NCBI RefSeq assembly: GCF_028728065.1
Contig: NZ_CP117812.1
Span: forward strand, 2,542,001-2,606,000
DNA from: Lentisphaera profundi
GTDB taxonomy: Bacteria; Verrucomicrobiota; Lentisphaeria; Lentisphaerales; Lentisphaeraceae
Reading direction: 5' to 3'
Length of the DNA: 64,000 nt
The notes under the pieces were generated by a model, which did no database searches, had not been told where the DNA came from, and worked only from the letters and a program-made list of their open reading frames with translations. This document shows positions 47,501-55,855 of the stretch, in pieces (positions within the stretch are counted from its first letter, which is position 1; each line of letters starts with the position of its first letter). Made by a program: the position numbers and the translations under genes.

Positions 47501-48133
47501 GACTTTTACATTCTTAATCCCATAGGCATGGATCAAATAATCGATTGTATCAGTTCCTTCCATAAAGGCATCTGCTTGGCCGGACTCCACTGCTCGTAGG
47601 CCATCTTCGGCGGTTTTCACCATCATATACTTGATATCTGGGAAATTTTTTCGAACCGGTTTAACGGTCACATACGACTCCACCATGGCCAGGGTTTTTC
47701 CCTTCATATCCCCTAGTACTTTTATTGTCATTTCATTTTTATGTACAGCCAAAGTGTTTTCTGTTTCGAGATATGCCTGAGTATAATGAAGATATTTAGC
47801 GCGTTCAGAATTATAACTAATAGGATGAATAATATCGATATCTTTGTTGCGAGCCATTTCCAAAAGTCGCTTCCAAGAGTAACCATTAATAAATTGAAGC
47901 TCCACGCCCAACTTCTCAGCTAATAACTTTATATAAGCCACGCTATAACCCTGGGCTTTCCCGTTGATATTAAAATCATACGGCGCCCAATCCATTTCAT
48001 TACTCACACGTAAAACTGGATGATTCTTTAACCAAGATTTTTCCTTAGTATTCAAGCCCAAATCGGCCTGCCCCACTAGGGATAAACTTACGCAACATAA
48101 TAACAATAACTTACACAACATGCTTTCTCTCAT
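44573..48133 (-). CDS. hybrid sensor histidine kinase with two periplasmic solute-binding domains (BvgS-like)
   Basis: A 1186-residue sensor. Residues 1-22 are a signal peptide. Two SBP_bac_3 domains lie at about 35-265 and 283-505 and sense periplasmic ligands. One membrane helix is near 512-532. HisKA carries H570 ([11 protein letters not shown]). HATPase shows NALKYT, DTGIG and GGTGLGL. A first receiver-like region (about 805-905) lacks the phosphorylated Asp pattern and looks degenerate. A second receiver has D981 (LMDIQMP). A C-terminal Hpt domain has H1128 (LIHTLKG). The order allows a His-Asp-His relay. No output response regulator is adjacent, so the target is unknown. Confidence 0.93.
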   Translation of the reverse strand: MRESMLCKLLLLCCVSLSLVGQADLGLNTKEKSWLKNHPVLRVSNEMDWAPYDFNINGKAQGYSVAYIKLLAEKLGVELQFINGYSWKRLLEMARNKDIDIIHPISYNSERAKYLHYTQAYLETENTLAVHKNEMTIKVLGDMKGKTLAMVESYVTVKPVRKNFPDIKYMMVKTAEDGLRAVESGQADAFMEGTDTIDYLIHAYGIKNVKVTGQLDFIATASEVHYLAIRQDWGILRDILQKAMNTITQEDIASLRQQWLFNNKKSQGNEFTEKEKKWIANTPEILIGIDKQWHEFEENGQVFKGLSSDYLELISKKSGLYFKFVEYDSWTETVAHLKDDKLHALDTVVKTPQQQQYLSFTKPYLSFPFVIVTNKQTTLISSLEQLKGKKIVVVESRPAHEVLRYKHSDLEFVLTDDVFSALKKVQQGQAFAFVGNLAELSRVLKDEKFSDLKISGEAPFRCDLAIGGHHDYPELVSVLNKVISKISDSEHKAINDRWINLYVAKAIDYDYMWKMFFISIGLLLLVAVWARRLSSLNKKLSVAYQQAQGLKEDAEMANKAKSEFLANMSHEIRTPMNAIIGLTQLGLKDKSGERHEEYLYKIKQSSENLLTILNDILDFSKIEAGKMTMEKSLFKLSEVLEKIGGTLRGRMTNRKVDLIFPGPLSYKLIGDPLRLEQVLLNLLGNALKYTRQGHVILSVEESELKDDSICLKFTVEDTGIGLSSTQQGRLFQPFSQADSSTTRKYGGTGLGLSISKKIVKYMGGEIWLESAPSKGSIFYFTAIFEIPLEDRHKKQEFGKMIEQKVVLIEPSLPLRKSITSSLEAAYMKVDSFNSAEDFLAVSKKFSKYEIMICPYACYGNFRDSFKQGIIYTAHPQETIHQSASENYDILFKPIYPKILYSSIKTLLDQRRVKTNIVSHVNQTTNVKFKNINLLLVDDNKMNRFVALEMLKNFDIHTDSAVNGREAVELCKIKIYDIILMDIQMPIMDGLAATKVIRKDGLNKETPIVAVTANAFVDQGYEYLHEGMNDRLVKPFYTEDLLSTLVKWLPKEKVIKNKTNEDLDEHKSFIQKFDFKKINIAEGIHYTNDSEKLYDKLLHEFITEYSDLLTVVNELYQKEMYDDLSRLIHTLKGISAVIGAKDLAFSCQVLEEYIKADKLDDFPKALSQFTRQFTGVIEDLSKHGYSP

Positions 48134-48383
48134 TTCAAAATATTACTCAATATATCCATTCTACTAAAGATAATATTGTACAGGCTCTTAGATATAAAGG
48201 CAATAAATAAGGTTTTATCAGCGGAACTTGCTAGTAGAAAATGGCTTTTTAATTATACAATGTCGCCTCGCAGATGTGAATCCTTCCACAAAGGGGGCTT
48301 ATTTACAATAATCTACTTGTTTGTAAAACCGCTAGACAAAACTTAAATTCAAATACTTTCATTAAACAGCATAAGCGATCCTC

Positions 48384-50270
48384 ATGGCCTCAGTACAACT
48401 ACAAGAAATTATCGATTTTTTTGAGCAAGCTCCTATTTTTTATGGAATCACTAAAAGTGACCTAAATAAAATTTCTCAACAGGCTCAAATTGTTTATTTC
48501 CCAAAAAGCACCCGGATTTTTCAACAAGCATCCAGTCCTGTCGATGGCGTTTATTTTATCATGCAAGGGGGCTTTGAACTCAGTTATGAAAGTAACGAAC
48601 AAATGGAGCACGATATTCTTGCTCATCACGAAGTCTATGGCGCTATGAGCATTCTTCGAAATGAAGGTATTTCACTCAGAAATGTAGAGGCTAAAGAAGA
48701 TACCTTTGCCTACTTTATAACGAAAAGTAAATTTCAATCCATTGTTGATAAGCACCCACAAATCGAGCAATATTTCTTCAACCCTTTAAACGAAGAAAGT
48801 TTTTCTCGCTCTTGCTCACAAATGCAAAATCGGGGCAATCGAAACCAAGAAGGCTTTATGCAGGTCAGTATGAAAGCGGCATGTAAAAAACCTTTAAGCT
48901 TCTGCCAAGCAAAGCAAAGCCTTATTGAAATCGCTAAAATTATGTCCGACGCTAATTTCGGCTTTTGTATGGTTCAAGAAAATGATCAGCTCATAGGCGT
49001 CATTAGTGATAGTGATATCCGCCGCTCTTTAGCCAAGAACCAGGCGCCCTCTTCTACCCTTGCTGAAAATATTATGACTACGGAAGTGAAAACCATACAA
49101 GATGATCTTAGTGTACTCGAGGCGCTATTAAAAATGGAACGACATGGCATCTCTCATCTTCCCGGTATCGCTGCCGATGGTCGTGTGAGCTCCGTCTTGT
49201 CTGCCCTCGACCTTCCACAAGTACAACGGGGTTCTCCTCTTGATTTTATTTACAAAATTCGCCAATGCCAAACGATCAGCGAAATAAGAGAAATTAAAAA
49301 TAACTTAGCTCAAGTCAGCAACGATTTATTATTGCAAGGCTATTCGCCTCTCAATACAGTTCAATACATATCAAGAGTGAATGATGCTATTTTAAAATGT
49401 ACTATTAAGGAAACATTAAAAGCAACGGGCCCCGCACCCGTGGATTTTGATTTCCTCGTTTTAGGGAGCGAAGGGCGCTTAGAGCAAACTCTTTCTGGCG
49501 ATCAAGACAATGCTATTATTTATCAAAATTCTAATGACCCCGACATCCATTCTTGGTTTAAAAACTTTGCTAGCTTAGTCTGTAGTCATCTGGATAGTGC
49601 TGGTTATATCTACTGTACAGGCCGTATAATGGCTGAAAATGATGAGTGGTGTCAAGACTTAAATCAATGGCAAGATTACTTCACTCAATGGGTGGATAAG
49701 CCCTATGATAAAAACCTTTTAAATACTCAAATATTTTTTGATTTTAGACATGTCTACGGCAAAGGTTCTCTCTCGCAAAAATTACGCCAGCACCTTTTAA
49801 TTGATCTCTGTCCAAAAGCTAATAAGTTTTTTTCTGCTTTAAGCCATCAGTATTTAAATCAATCCCCCCCTCTCGGTTTCTTTAATCACTTTATTGTTTC
49901 TAAAAGTGGTGAGCATAAAAATTCTCTCGACATTAAAAATGTCATGAATTTTATTGTCGAATTTTCCCGAATTCTAGCACTCGAAGCTGCGATTGATGCC
50001 ACCTCAACTTCGCGACGCTTAGAAGAAATTAAGCGGAAAAATATCATTAGTGACGATGAAAATAAAAACCTCCAGCGAGCCTGGAACTTATGCCTCTATC
50101 ATCGCTTACATCATCAAATTCAACTTCTTGATCAAGGCCTTGAAAGTCATAATTTCATTAATCCCAAGGAGCTCAATACACTTGATAGAGAAATGCTAAA
50201 AGCTGCATTTAAGCTCATTCCAGATCTACAACTAAAAATTAAACTGCGTTTTAATTCAGGTTTAAACTAA
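48384..50270 (+). CDS. cNMP-binding/CBS/DUF294 nucleotidyltransferase-like signalling protein
   Basis: A 628-residue cytosolic protein. Residues 15-130 look like a cyclic-nucleotide-binding domain (FPKSTRIFQ..., GVYFIMQGGFELSYE). Residues 170-290 form two CBS motifs (IAKIMSDANFGFCMV, ENIMTTEVKTIQDDLSVLEAL). Residues 330-620 match DUF294 and its substrate-binding partner, with LGSEGRLEQTLSGDQDNAIIY as the nucleotidyltransferase-like core. It resembles uridylyltransferase-related regulators. The exonuclease gene overlaps its stop by one base, a pairing that occurs in other bacteria. Substrate and signal are unknown. Confidence 0.88.
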   Translation: MASVQLQEIIDFFEQAPIFYGITKSDLNKISQQAQIVYFPKSTRIFQQASSPVDGVYFIMQGGFELSYESNEQMEHDILAHHEVYGAMSILRNEGISLRNVEAKEDTFAYFITKSKFQSIVDKHPQIEQYFFNPLNEESFSRSCSQMQNRGNRNQEGFMQVSMKAACKKPLSFCQAKQSLIEIAKIMSDANFGFCMVQENDQLIGVISDSDIRRSLAKNQAPSSTLAENIMTTEVKTIQDDLSVLEALLKMERHGISHLPGIAADGRVSSVLSALDLPQVQRGSPLDFIYKIRQCQTISEIREIKNNLAQVSNDLLLQGYSPLNTVQYISRVNDAILKCTIKETLKATGPAPVDFDFLVLGSEGRLEQTLSGDQDNAIIYQNSNDPDIHSWFKNFASLVCSHLDSAGYIYCTGRIMAENDEWCQDLNQWQDYFTQWVDKPYDKNLLNTQIFFDFRHVYGKGSLSQKLRQHLLIDLCPKANKFFSALSHQYLNQSPPLGFFNHFIVSKSGEHKNSLDIKNVMNFIVEFSRILALEAAIDATSTSRRLEEIKRKNIISDDENKNLQRAWNLCLYHRLHHQIQLLDQGLESHNFINPKELNTLDREMLKAAFKLIPDLQLKIKLRFNSGLN

Positions 50271-50911
50271 TGAGTTTTTTAAGTAAAATTTTCCCTCCAA
50301 ACCTACAAAAATCATTCCCTGGAGAGATCCTAGATCATAATGCCGCTAAATTAGATTATGTGGTCATCGATTGTGAAATGACGGGATTAAACCCTAAAAA
50401 AGATCATTTACTTTCTGTCGCTGCGGTGAAAATTTCTAATTCAACTATCTTGCTTAATGATAGTTTCTATAAAGTCATCTACCAAGAACCGCAAACGCTG
50501 CGTAATGAAACCATTCTAATTCACCGCCTTAACCATGAGCAAATTTCCACTGGCGAAGATCAAGTTACGGTTTTGGATGAACTCGCTTCATTTTGTGAAG
50601 GCGCTATTCCCGTCGGTCATTTTTTTAATATTGATCTCTCTTTTCTTAGTCCTCTTATGGACTCCCCTTTTTCTTTCCCCCATTTAGATACTCGCAATTT
50701 GGCTCATTATCTTTTATCGAAAGAGTGTCCCCATAGTGACCCATCTTCTAACTTGCAGCTCACTAAGCTTTGTGAACTTTATGCTATCCCCTACTTTGAA
50801 GCCCACAATGCACTTGGCGATGCAACGGCAACGGCTTGTCTATTTCTCAAACTTCTTGGCGAGCTTCGCAAACATCAACATGTCTCTTTAGAGTCCATAC
50901 TTTCCCTATAA
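50270..50911 (+). CDS. DnaQ-like 3'-5' exonuclease (DEDDh family)
   Basis: A 213-residue protein with ExoI (VVIDCEMTGLNP; Asp and Glu), ExoII (GHFFNIDLSFL; Asp) and ExoIII (HNALGDATAT; His and Asp) motifs of the DEDDh family. It should remove nucleotides from 3' ends of DNA or RNA. It starts within the stop of the DUF294 gene (TAATG), so they are co-translated and probably act together. Replicative proofreading is unlikely, as the protein lacks a polymerase partner nearby. Confidence 0.88.
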   Translation: MSFLSKIFPPNLQKSFPGEILDHNAAKLDYVVIDCEMTGLNPKKDHLLSVAAVKISNSTILLNDSFYKVIYQEPQTLRNETILIHRLNHEQISTGEDQVTVLDELASFCEGAIPVGHFFNIDLSFLSPLMDSPFSFPHLDTRNLAHYLLSKECPHSDPSSNLQLTKLCELYAIPYFEAHNALGDATATACLFLKLLGELRKHQHVSLESILSL

Positions 50912-50977
50912 AACATTTAAGGATTTTTGCTTTTTATTTTTCAAGTCTTTATAGTGTCTTAACAATCAGTAGGCTTT

Positions 50978-51265
50978 ATGAAACTAAAAGATCCATATAC
51001 TTATCATCGTAAGAAACGTCAAGTCACCATGATTGAGCAAAAGTTAGTCTCCAATGCTCACTCTTATGGTTGGTCTAAAATTAAAACGACTCGTGCTCTT
51101 AAAGAAGGTTTATTAAAAGTCCGAATTCGCTTTAAATCTTCTCAGCAAGTTGATGTTTACCGCTTAGTTTATTCGCCTCATTTTGACGAGTCTAAACTAC
51201 GAGTTTTTGATCCCATTTCTTTTGATGAAAATTATTCTTATCGCTTTATTCATAGCGATCAATAA
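50978..51265 (+). CDS. small basic protein, unknown
   Basis: A 95-residue cytosolic protein with a basic N-terminus (YHRKKRQVTMIEQKL) and predicted beta strands after it (LLKVRIRFKSS, VDVYRLVYSP). I recognise no family. A terminator follows. It has no overlap with the exonuclease gene (66 bases away). A start with no strong Shine-Dalgarno (AGTAGGCTTT) leaves some doubt. Confidence 0.55.
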   Translation: MKLKDPYTYHRKKRQVTMIEQKLVSNAHSYGWSKIKTTRALKEGLLKVRIRFKSSQQVDVYRLVYSPHFDESKLRVFDPISFDENYSYRFIHSDQ

Positions 51266-51303
51266 TTATTGACTTACAGCATTTAGTAATTTCATCATTA
51301 CAT

Positions 51304-51341
51304 AAAAAAGATCCCCAAGTAAAAACTAGGGGATCTTTTTT
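51304..51341. terminator. bidirectional terminator
   Basis: AAAAAAGATCCCC and GGGGATCTTTTTT pair perfectly over 13 bp with a 12-base loop. It separates the plus-strand gene from the minus-strand par genes. Confidence 0.93.
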
Positions 51342-51410
51342 GTATTTAAATAATTACGATTAGTCTTAACGAGGACTACTTGCTTCTCCTACCGATCGAA
51401 TGAAAATTAC

Positions 51411-51785
51411 TTATTCACCACGTTTAACAGCTTCCACGTACCTTCCTAAAGAACTATCTCGACCATTTTTATTATAATCTTCTAAAAGTCTCTCCATGGC
51501 AAATTCCACCAGATGTGACTTTTTAATCTTAGTCTTATACTTGTAAGGCATCGTTCTTCTTATTTCATCATAGGTGTTCTCAAGTTCTTCTAACACTGCT
51601 GACGATAAATAAAATGTGACGCGCTCTTTGCTAAGTTCATTTTTATTCGCTTCACTTTTTGCACTCAAGTTAACAATGTTTTCTAACTCATTTTTGGAAC
51701 TGCTTAAATTAGAGAGCACTTTATCTACTTCTTCTTCACTTCTCACTCCTGCTAAGGAGAGAGGCTTTCTTTTTGAGCCGGCCAT
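51411..51785 (-). CDS. small partner of ParA (probable centromere-binding protein)
   Basis: A 124-residue protein directly after parA (the stop of parA and this ATG are adjacent). It has a disordered Lys/Ser/Glu-rich first half and a helical second half with ERVTFYLSSAVLEELENTYDEIRR, which could form a ribbon-helix-helix dimer: one strand (VTFYL) then two helices. Small RHH proteins of this kind bind repeats and activate small ParA ATPases in type Ib plasmid partition. The RHH assignment is from pattern and position, not from a domain match. Confidence 0.65.
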   Translation of the reverse strand: MAGSKRKPLSLAGVRSEEEVDKVLSNLSSSKNELENIVNLSAKSEANKNELSKERVTFYLSSAVLEELENTYDEIRRTMPYKYKTKIKKSHLVEFAMERLLEDYNKNGRDSSLGRYVEAVKRGE

Positions 51786-52430
51786 TTATACCACCTTTCT
51801 TAAATTTAACCATCTTTCATTAATCTCTTCGTGAAGCGCCTGCAGTTCATCCTTCGCTTTTTTATCATGCCATTCCAAGACACTTAAACCCTGAGTCATG
51901 GTATCTGCATATGCCACCCTACTCCCAAGCTTGGTCTCCATCATCTCTAATGGATATTCTCTTAAAACCAATTCAGTCTCTTGAGAAATTAAGGTACGGC
52001 TATTAAACTTGTTGACCAAGAACGCTGCCTTAATGGAAGGATTAATTGCTTGTGCTTCTTCTATTTTACTCACCATCTTACTGCTCGCCCAAATGTCAAG
52101 AGGTGAAGGTCCCACTGGCAATAAAATTAAATCACTTAAGGCGATGCTAACCGCTGCTAAAATATCCACACTTGGTGAACCATCTATAATTACCGTATCG
52201 TACTCTTCTGCAAACTTTAAGGCTTGTTTGCGCAGCACGACGGCATTGGGTAGACTTATAAGCCTTATATCCTCTTTTTCTCTTTGCCCATGCCAGGCTA
52301 AAGCAGATCCTTGGGGATCTGTATCTATAATGAGCACCTTTTGCCCTGCTTCGTGTAAGCTACAAGCCAAATTTACTGCGATGGTGGTTTTGCCGACACC
52401 ACCTTTGATGTTTAATACCGATATAATCAT
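51786..52430 (-). CDS. parA: ParA/MinD-family partition ATPase (small, type Ib-like)
   Basis: A 214-residue P-loop ATPase with the deviant Walker A KGGVGKTTIAVNLA (K10-T16), Walker A' DTDPQGSALAW, and Walker B VIIDGSPS. It lacks an N-terminal HTH, so it is the small ParA form that works with an RHH partner to move plasmids or other replicons over the nucleoid. GGAGAT precedes the ATG. A cluster of A-rich direct repeats is 360 bp upstream, on the same side as the promoter. Confidence 0.9.
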   Translation of the reverse strand: MIISVLNIKGGVGKTTIAVNLACSLHEAGQKVLIIDTDPQGSALAWHGQREKEDIRLISLPNAVVLRKQALKFAEEYDTVIIDGSPSVDILAAVSIALSDLILLPVGPSPLDIWASSKMVSKIEEAQAINPSIKAAFLVNKFNSRTLISQETELVLREYPLEMMETKLGSRVAYADTMTQGLSVLEWHDKKAKDELQALHEEINERWLNLRKVV

Positions 52431-52790
52431 TTTTATCTCCTTTGTTATAATACAGCTAAGCTAATCCCTCTTTTCTTGCTAGACAAGATTCTATTATAAC
52501 TTTCTTCCGATTTTCTCAATCTTGCATTAATTACCAATTATCATATAAATTATTATAACAAAAGATAAATATGATATTTTAAATAAAGCAGTACTTACAT
52601 AAGTAAGTAATTAAATACTCTTTAAATATAACTTTTTACTGATTTTCATCATGCAATAAAGTATAACTGATTACGGAATCTAGATCTAATTAAGCTGGGG
52701 AAGTCATGCTCTGGAGGGTAAACAGTAGGGAGAAGGGGCCAAAGGAGGTCAAAAAACACTCTATCTAAAGGGGAATAGGCTATATATCCA

Positions 52791-53110
52791 GAAAAAGTTA
52801 TATTAGATAAGAATAAATGGAGTGACTCGCTAATCCGAAAAAAGTTATCATCTACTTTTAAAGGATTTTGAGGTCAAAAAAGAACCTTAACTACTAGGAA
52901 GTCAGAAAAAAGTTATAGTAAACAAATGCTGGATAGTCGTAAATACCTAGTAATAAACCACCTATAGAAACCGTCATCCATAAACCATTGGTTAATAAGA
53001 ACTTAGTAGAAATGGGAAAAAGTTATATTTAAGACGATATTATTAGAAAAAAGTTATACTAAGTCAAAAAAAAGTTATACTTTAAGGAAATAATCAGATA
53101 AACGTTATAA
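52791..53110. repeat. cluster of GAAAAAAGTTATA direct repeats beside parA
   Basis: Six clear copies lie in the same orientation: 52791-52802, 52837-52848, 52905-52917, 53016-53027, 53046-53058 and 53065-53079, plus a diverged copy at 53098-53110. Two copies of GAGGTCAAAAAA (52745-52756, 52870-52881) also occur. Between parA and the next gene (52431-53208) I find no open frame. The cluster looks like iterons or a partition centromere. The stretch 52697-52738 also has four runs of G. Confidence 0.8.
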
Positions 53111-53208
53111 TTCAAAAAATAAAACCTTAAGTATCAACAGTTTACGACCCCCTAAAAAGGCTATAATAAAGATAGCTATAAAAATAAAAGTAAAAGCAGG
53201 CTGCTATT

Positions 53209-54168
53209 ATGATTAAATATATTATTTGTTTTGCTTTGAGTATCACCTTTATGATACTCGCAGAAGAGAAAAGTACTAAACTTCAATATCAAGAAATAAC
53301 TGTTCCTACAAAAAAATACGCTGTGATGAATGGCAAGAAAATAGAACTTAAGCCCAATCCATTAGTGAAGCGGTATTCATTAGGACAGTCAAATTATGCG
53401 GAACTCGCAGAATTAATTAATGCCTCATTGAGTGAAGAGGGTAAGGCTACCTACATAAGTCGTATGAATTCAATTTTAGTTATAGATCAGATCGAAGCTC
53501 ATAATAGAGTGATTCAAATATTAAACGAAACTCAGGAAGAAGCCTATAATATTCATATAGAGATAAATTATAAAAATACTAAAAGTTTATCAAAGAAAGG
53601 AATCATTATCAATACCGGCCCCATAATCATCAAGGACGGAAAAATTAAATCTCCTAATGGTGTCCGCATTGATGGTGGCGTGCATAAAAGTAGTTCAGAT
53701 CATTCAGAGAAAATAACTCTAACCACCATGAGTGGATATCCGGCAAAACTATGGGCTGTTGAAACGGCACATTACACAGATACCTTAAGTCAATACGTAT
53801 GGTTAGATCATAGGACAAGAAAGCCTGTTCAAATAAATGAATACATAACAAGGTCTACGACTATTGGAACCGAGCTTTATATAAAGCCAAAATACAGAGG
53901 AAACGGCATCATAGAGGTGGAACTCGTTCCCATGCTAAAATTCAAAAAACCAGGTGGTGGCTATGATAAGTTTGAAGTACAGCAGATCAATACAAAAGTA
54001 ACGGCTTATCAAGGAAGACCTATAAATCTAGGTGGAGTAAGTCAAACAACAAATAAATTCTTTAGTAGTTTGTTTAATCCGACTGGAGTGGTTAAAGGTG
54101 ACGGAACAAATTATTTAGATTTCACACTAACAGCGTGGGCTAAAAAAGTAGGGCCACCAACAAGGTAA
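53209..54168 (+). CDS. exported secretin-like protein
   Basis: A 319-residue protein with a signal peptide (about 1-18). Residues 60-110 resemble the N-domain of type II/III secretins (NYAELAELINASLSEEG... NSILVIDQIEAHNRVIQILNETQ). Residues 120-300 contain secretin-like beta segments, with late VTAYQGRPINLGGVSQT. It is about half the length of a full secretin and lacks the long N0-N3 part. No other secretion genes are nearby. It may be a degenerate or dedicated outer-membrane component. It sits between the par repeats and cls. Confidence 0.6.
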   Translation: MIKYIICFALSITFMILAEEKSTKLQYQEITVPTKKYAVMNGKKIELKPNPLVKRYSLGQSNYAELAELINASLSEEGKATYISRMNSILVIDQIEAHNRVIQILNETQEEAYNIHIEINYKNTKSLSKKGIIINTGPIIIKDGKIKSPNGVRIDGGVHKSSSDHSEKITLTTMSGYPAKLWAVETAHYTDTLSQYVWLDHRTRKPVQINEYITRSTTIGTELYIKPKYRGNGIIEVELVPMLKFKKPGGGYDKFEVQQINTKVTAYQGRPINLGGVSQTTNKFFSSLFNPTGVVKGDGTNYLDFTLTAWAKKVGPPTR

Positions 54169-54181
54169 TTAAAAATAAAAA

Positions 54182-55585
54182 ATGTTAGCATACATAGATC
54201 ACATAATAGTAGTTTTAATCACCTATACCTTAGGAATAATTTTAGCTGTTGAGGTTTTATACAAAGGGAGAACGAGTCAAGGAAAGACGGCATGGATACT
54301 AAGCCTATTATTAATGCCAATATTTACGATCCCCATTTATTTGATTTTTGGCTCAAGGAAATTTCATGGTTATGTGACCGCTCACAAAGAAGGCCGAGAA
54401 CCATTAGATAAACTTTGGCAACGAGCCCATGAAACGATGAGCCCCCATAAGGTCGTAATTAATGAATTATGTCTTTATGAAAAAATTTCTAATTCAATGT
54501 TTACCAAAGGGAATAAAATTGAATTAATAAAAACGGGAAAAGAGAAATACGAGAAATTATTTAAAGATATTGATGCCGCCAAAAAAAGTGTCTTTATAGA
54601 ATATTATATTATCCGCAATGATAAAATAGGGAAAAAACTCAAGGACAGTTTAATAGCAAAAGCAAAAGAGGGTTTAGAAGTAACATTAATTTGTGATTAT
54701 CTTGGTTCCCTAAGTATAAAAAAGAAGTATATGCAAGAACTTAGTTCAGCAGGAGTTAAAGCTTATTTTTTTCGAACTACAAAGTTTGGCCGAAGAGGGC
54801 AGATCAATTTCCGTAATCATCGAAAATTAGTAATTATAGATGATATAATTGCCTACACAGGTGGCATGAATATTGCGGAAGATTATGCGAAAGAAACCTG
54901 GCATGATGCCCACATGCGCATCATGGGCCCCATGGTCTGTGAACTTCAATTCACTTACTTATTGGATTATAAATGGGCTAAACCCAAAGATCAGAAACTC
55001 CCCGAAGTCGATTTTTCTAAAAATATATCTTACGCAGATGGTATGGAAGCCTTAGCGCTTGCTTCTGGTCCTGCTGATGATAAAGAAACTTGCCTACTCT
55101 ACTATTTAAACCTGATTAGTGGGGCCAAGAAAAGTTTAGATCTAGTGAGTCCCTTCTTTGCACCAGATGTAGCTATTATTGCGGCCTTAATTTCAGCACA
55201 ACTAAGGGGAGTTAAAGTACGCTTAATCATTCCACTGAAATCAGATAATCATTTTTTTGTCGATTTATCTGCACATGAATATGCGAGATCTTTAGCTCGG
55301 AAAGGCATAGGCGTTTATCTATTTAATGAAGGCATGATTCACAAGAAGTTACTTATTGTCGATGATAATTTAGTAAGCTTAGGTACCGCTAATTTAGATA
55401 ATCGTTCATTTCGAATAAACTTTGAATTGAGTATTTTAATAAAATCTCCAGCATTCACTAAGGAGATTATCAGTGTCTTTAAGGATGATTTATTAAAAAG
55501 TAAAAAAATCACTGGCTATGAAGATATGCCTTCCTGGAAAAAGTTTTTGGCAAAATGCAGTCAGTTATTTGCACCCTTGCAGTAA
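54182..55585 (+). CDS. cls: cardiolipin synthase (phospholipase D family)
   Basis: The 467-residue protein has two N-terminal membrane helices (about 7-24 and 38-56) and two HKD motifs: NHRKLVIIDD near residue 215 and HKKLLIVDD near 385, each followed by GGMN or GTANLDNRS. It joins phosphatidyl groups to make cardiolipin in the inner membrane. It starts 13 bases after the secretin-like gene, so the two may be co-transcribed. I see no reason to suspect loss of function. Confidence 0.92.
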   Translation: MLAYIDHIIVVLITYTLGIILAVEVLYKGRTSQGKTAWILSLLLMPIFTIPIYLIFGSRKFHGYVTAHKEGREPLDKLWQRAHETMSPHKVVINELCLYEKISNSMFTKGNKIELIKTGKEKYEKLFKDIDAAKKSVFIEYYIIRNDKIGKKLKDSLIAKAKEGLEVTLICDYLGSLSIKKKYMQELSSAGVKAYFFRTTKFGRRGQINFRNHRKLVIIDDIIAYTGGMNIAEDYAKETWHDAHMRIMGPMVCELQFTYLLDYKWAKPKDQKLPEVDFSKNISYADGMEALALASGPADDKETCLLYYLNLISGAKKSLDLVSPFFAPDVAIIAALISAQLRGVKVRLIIPLKSDNHFFVDLSAHEYARSLARKGIGVYLFNEGMIHKKLLIVDDNLVSLGTANLDNRSFRINFELSILIKSPAFTKEIISVFKDDLLKSKKITGYEDMPSWKKFLAKCSQLFAPLQ

Positions 55586-55855
55586 TTAATACTTTATGAT
55601 ATTATTGACTTAATGATTGTGGTATTCAGCTCTAAGCTACCTAGAACACTAAGATGAAATCCCATAATTAGTAAGGCTTAGAGCAGTGCAAAAGATGTAC
55701 CTATCAATCAAGAAAGTGTACGCTCAGCTTAAAATCCTATTAATTTTTGCCTTTAAATAGAAGACTAGATCAAGTTGAGAAAGACTCGAGGTCAAAAATG
55801 CTTCATTAGTGTTGTACTATTATTAATCATGAATAAATCAAAAGAGGTTTCTAAG

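Noticed and set aside
52697-52738. Four runs of G as a possible G-quadruplex next to the par repeats
   Set aside because: Loop lengths (15, 9 and 4) are uneven and the first is long; kept only as a note in the repeat entry.
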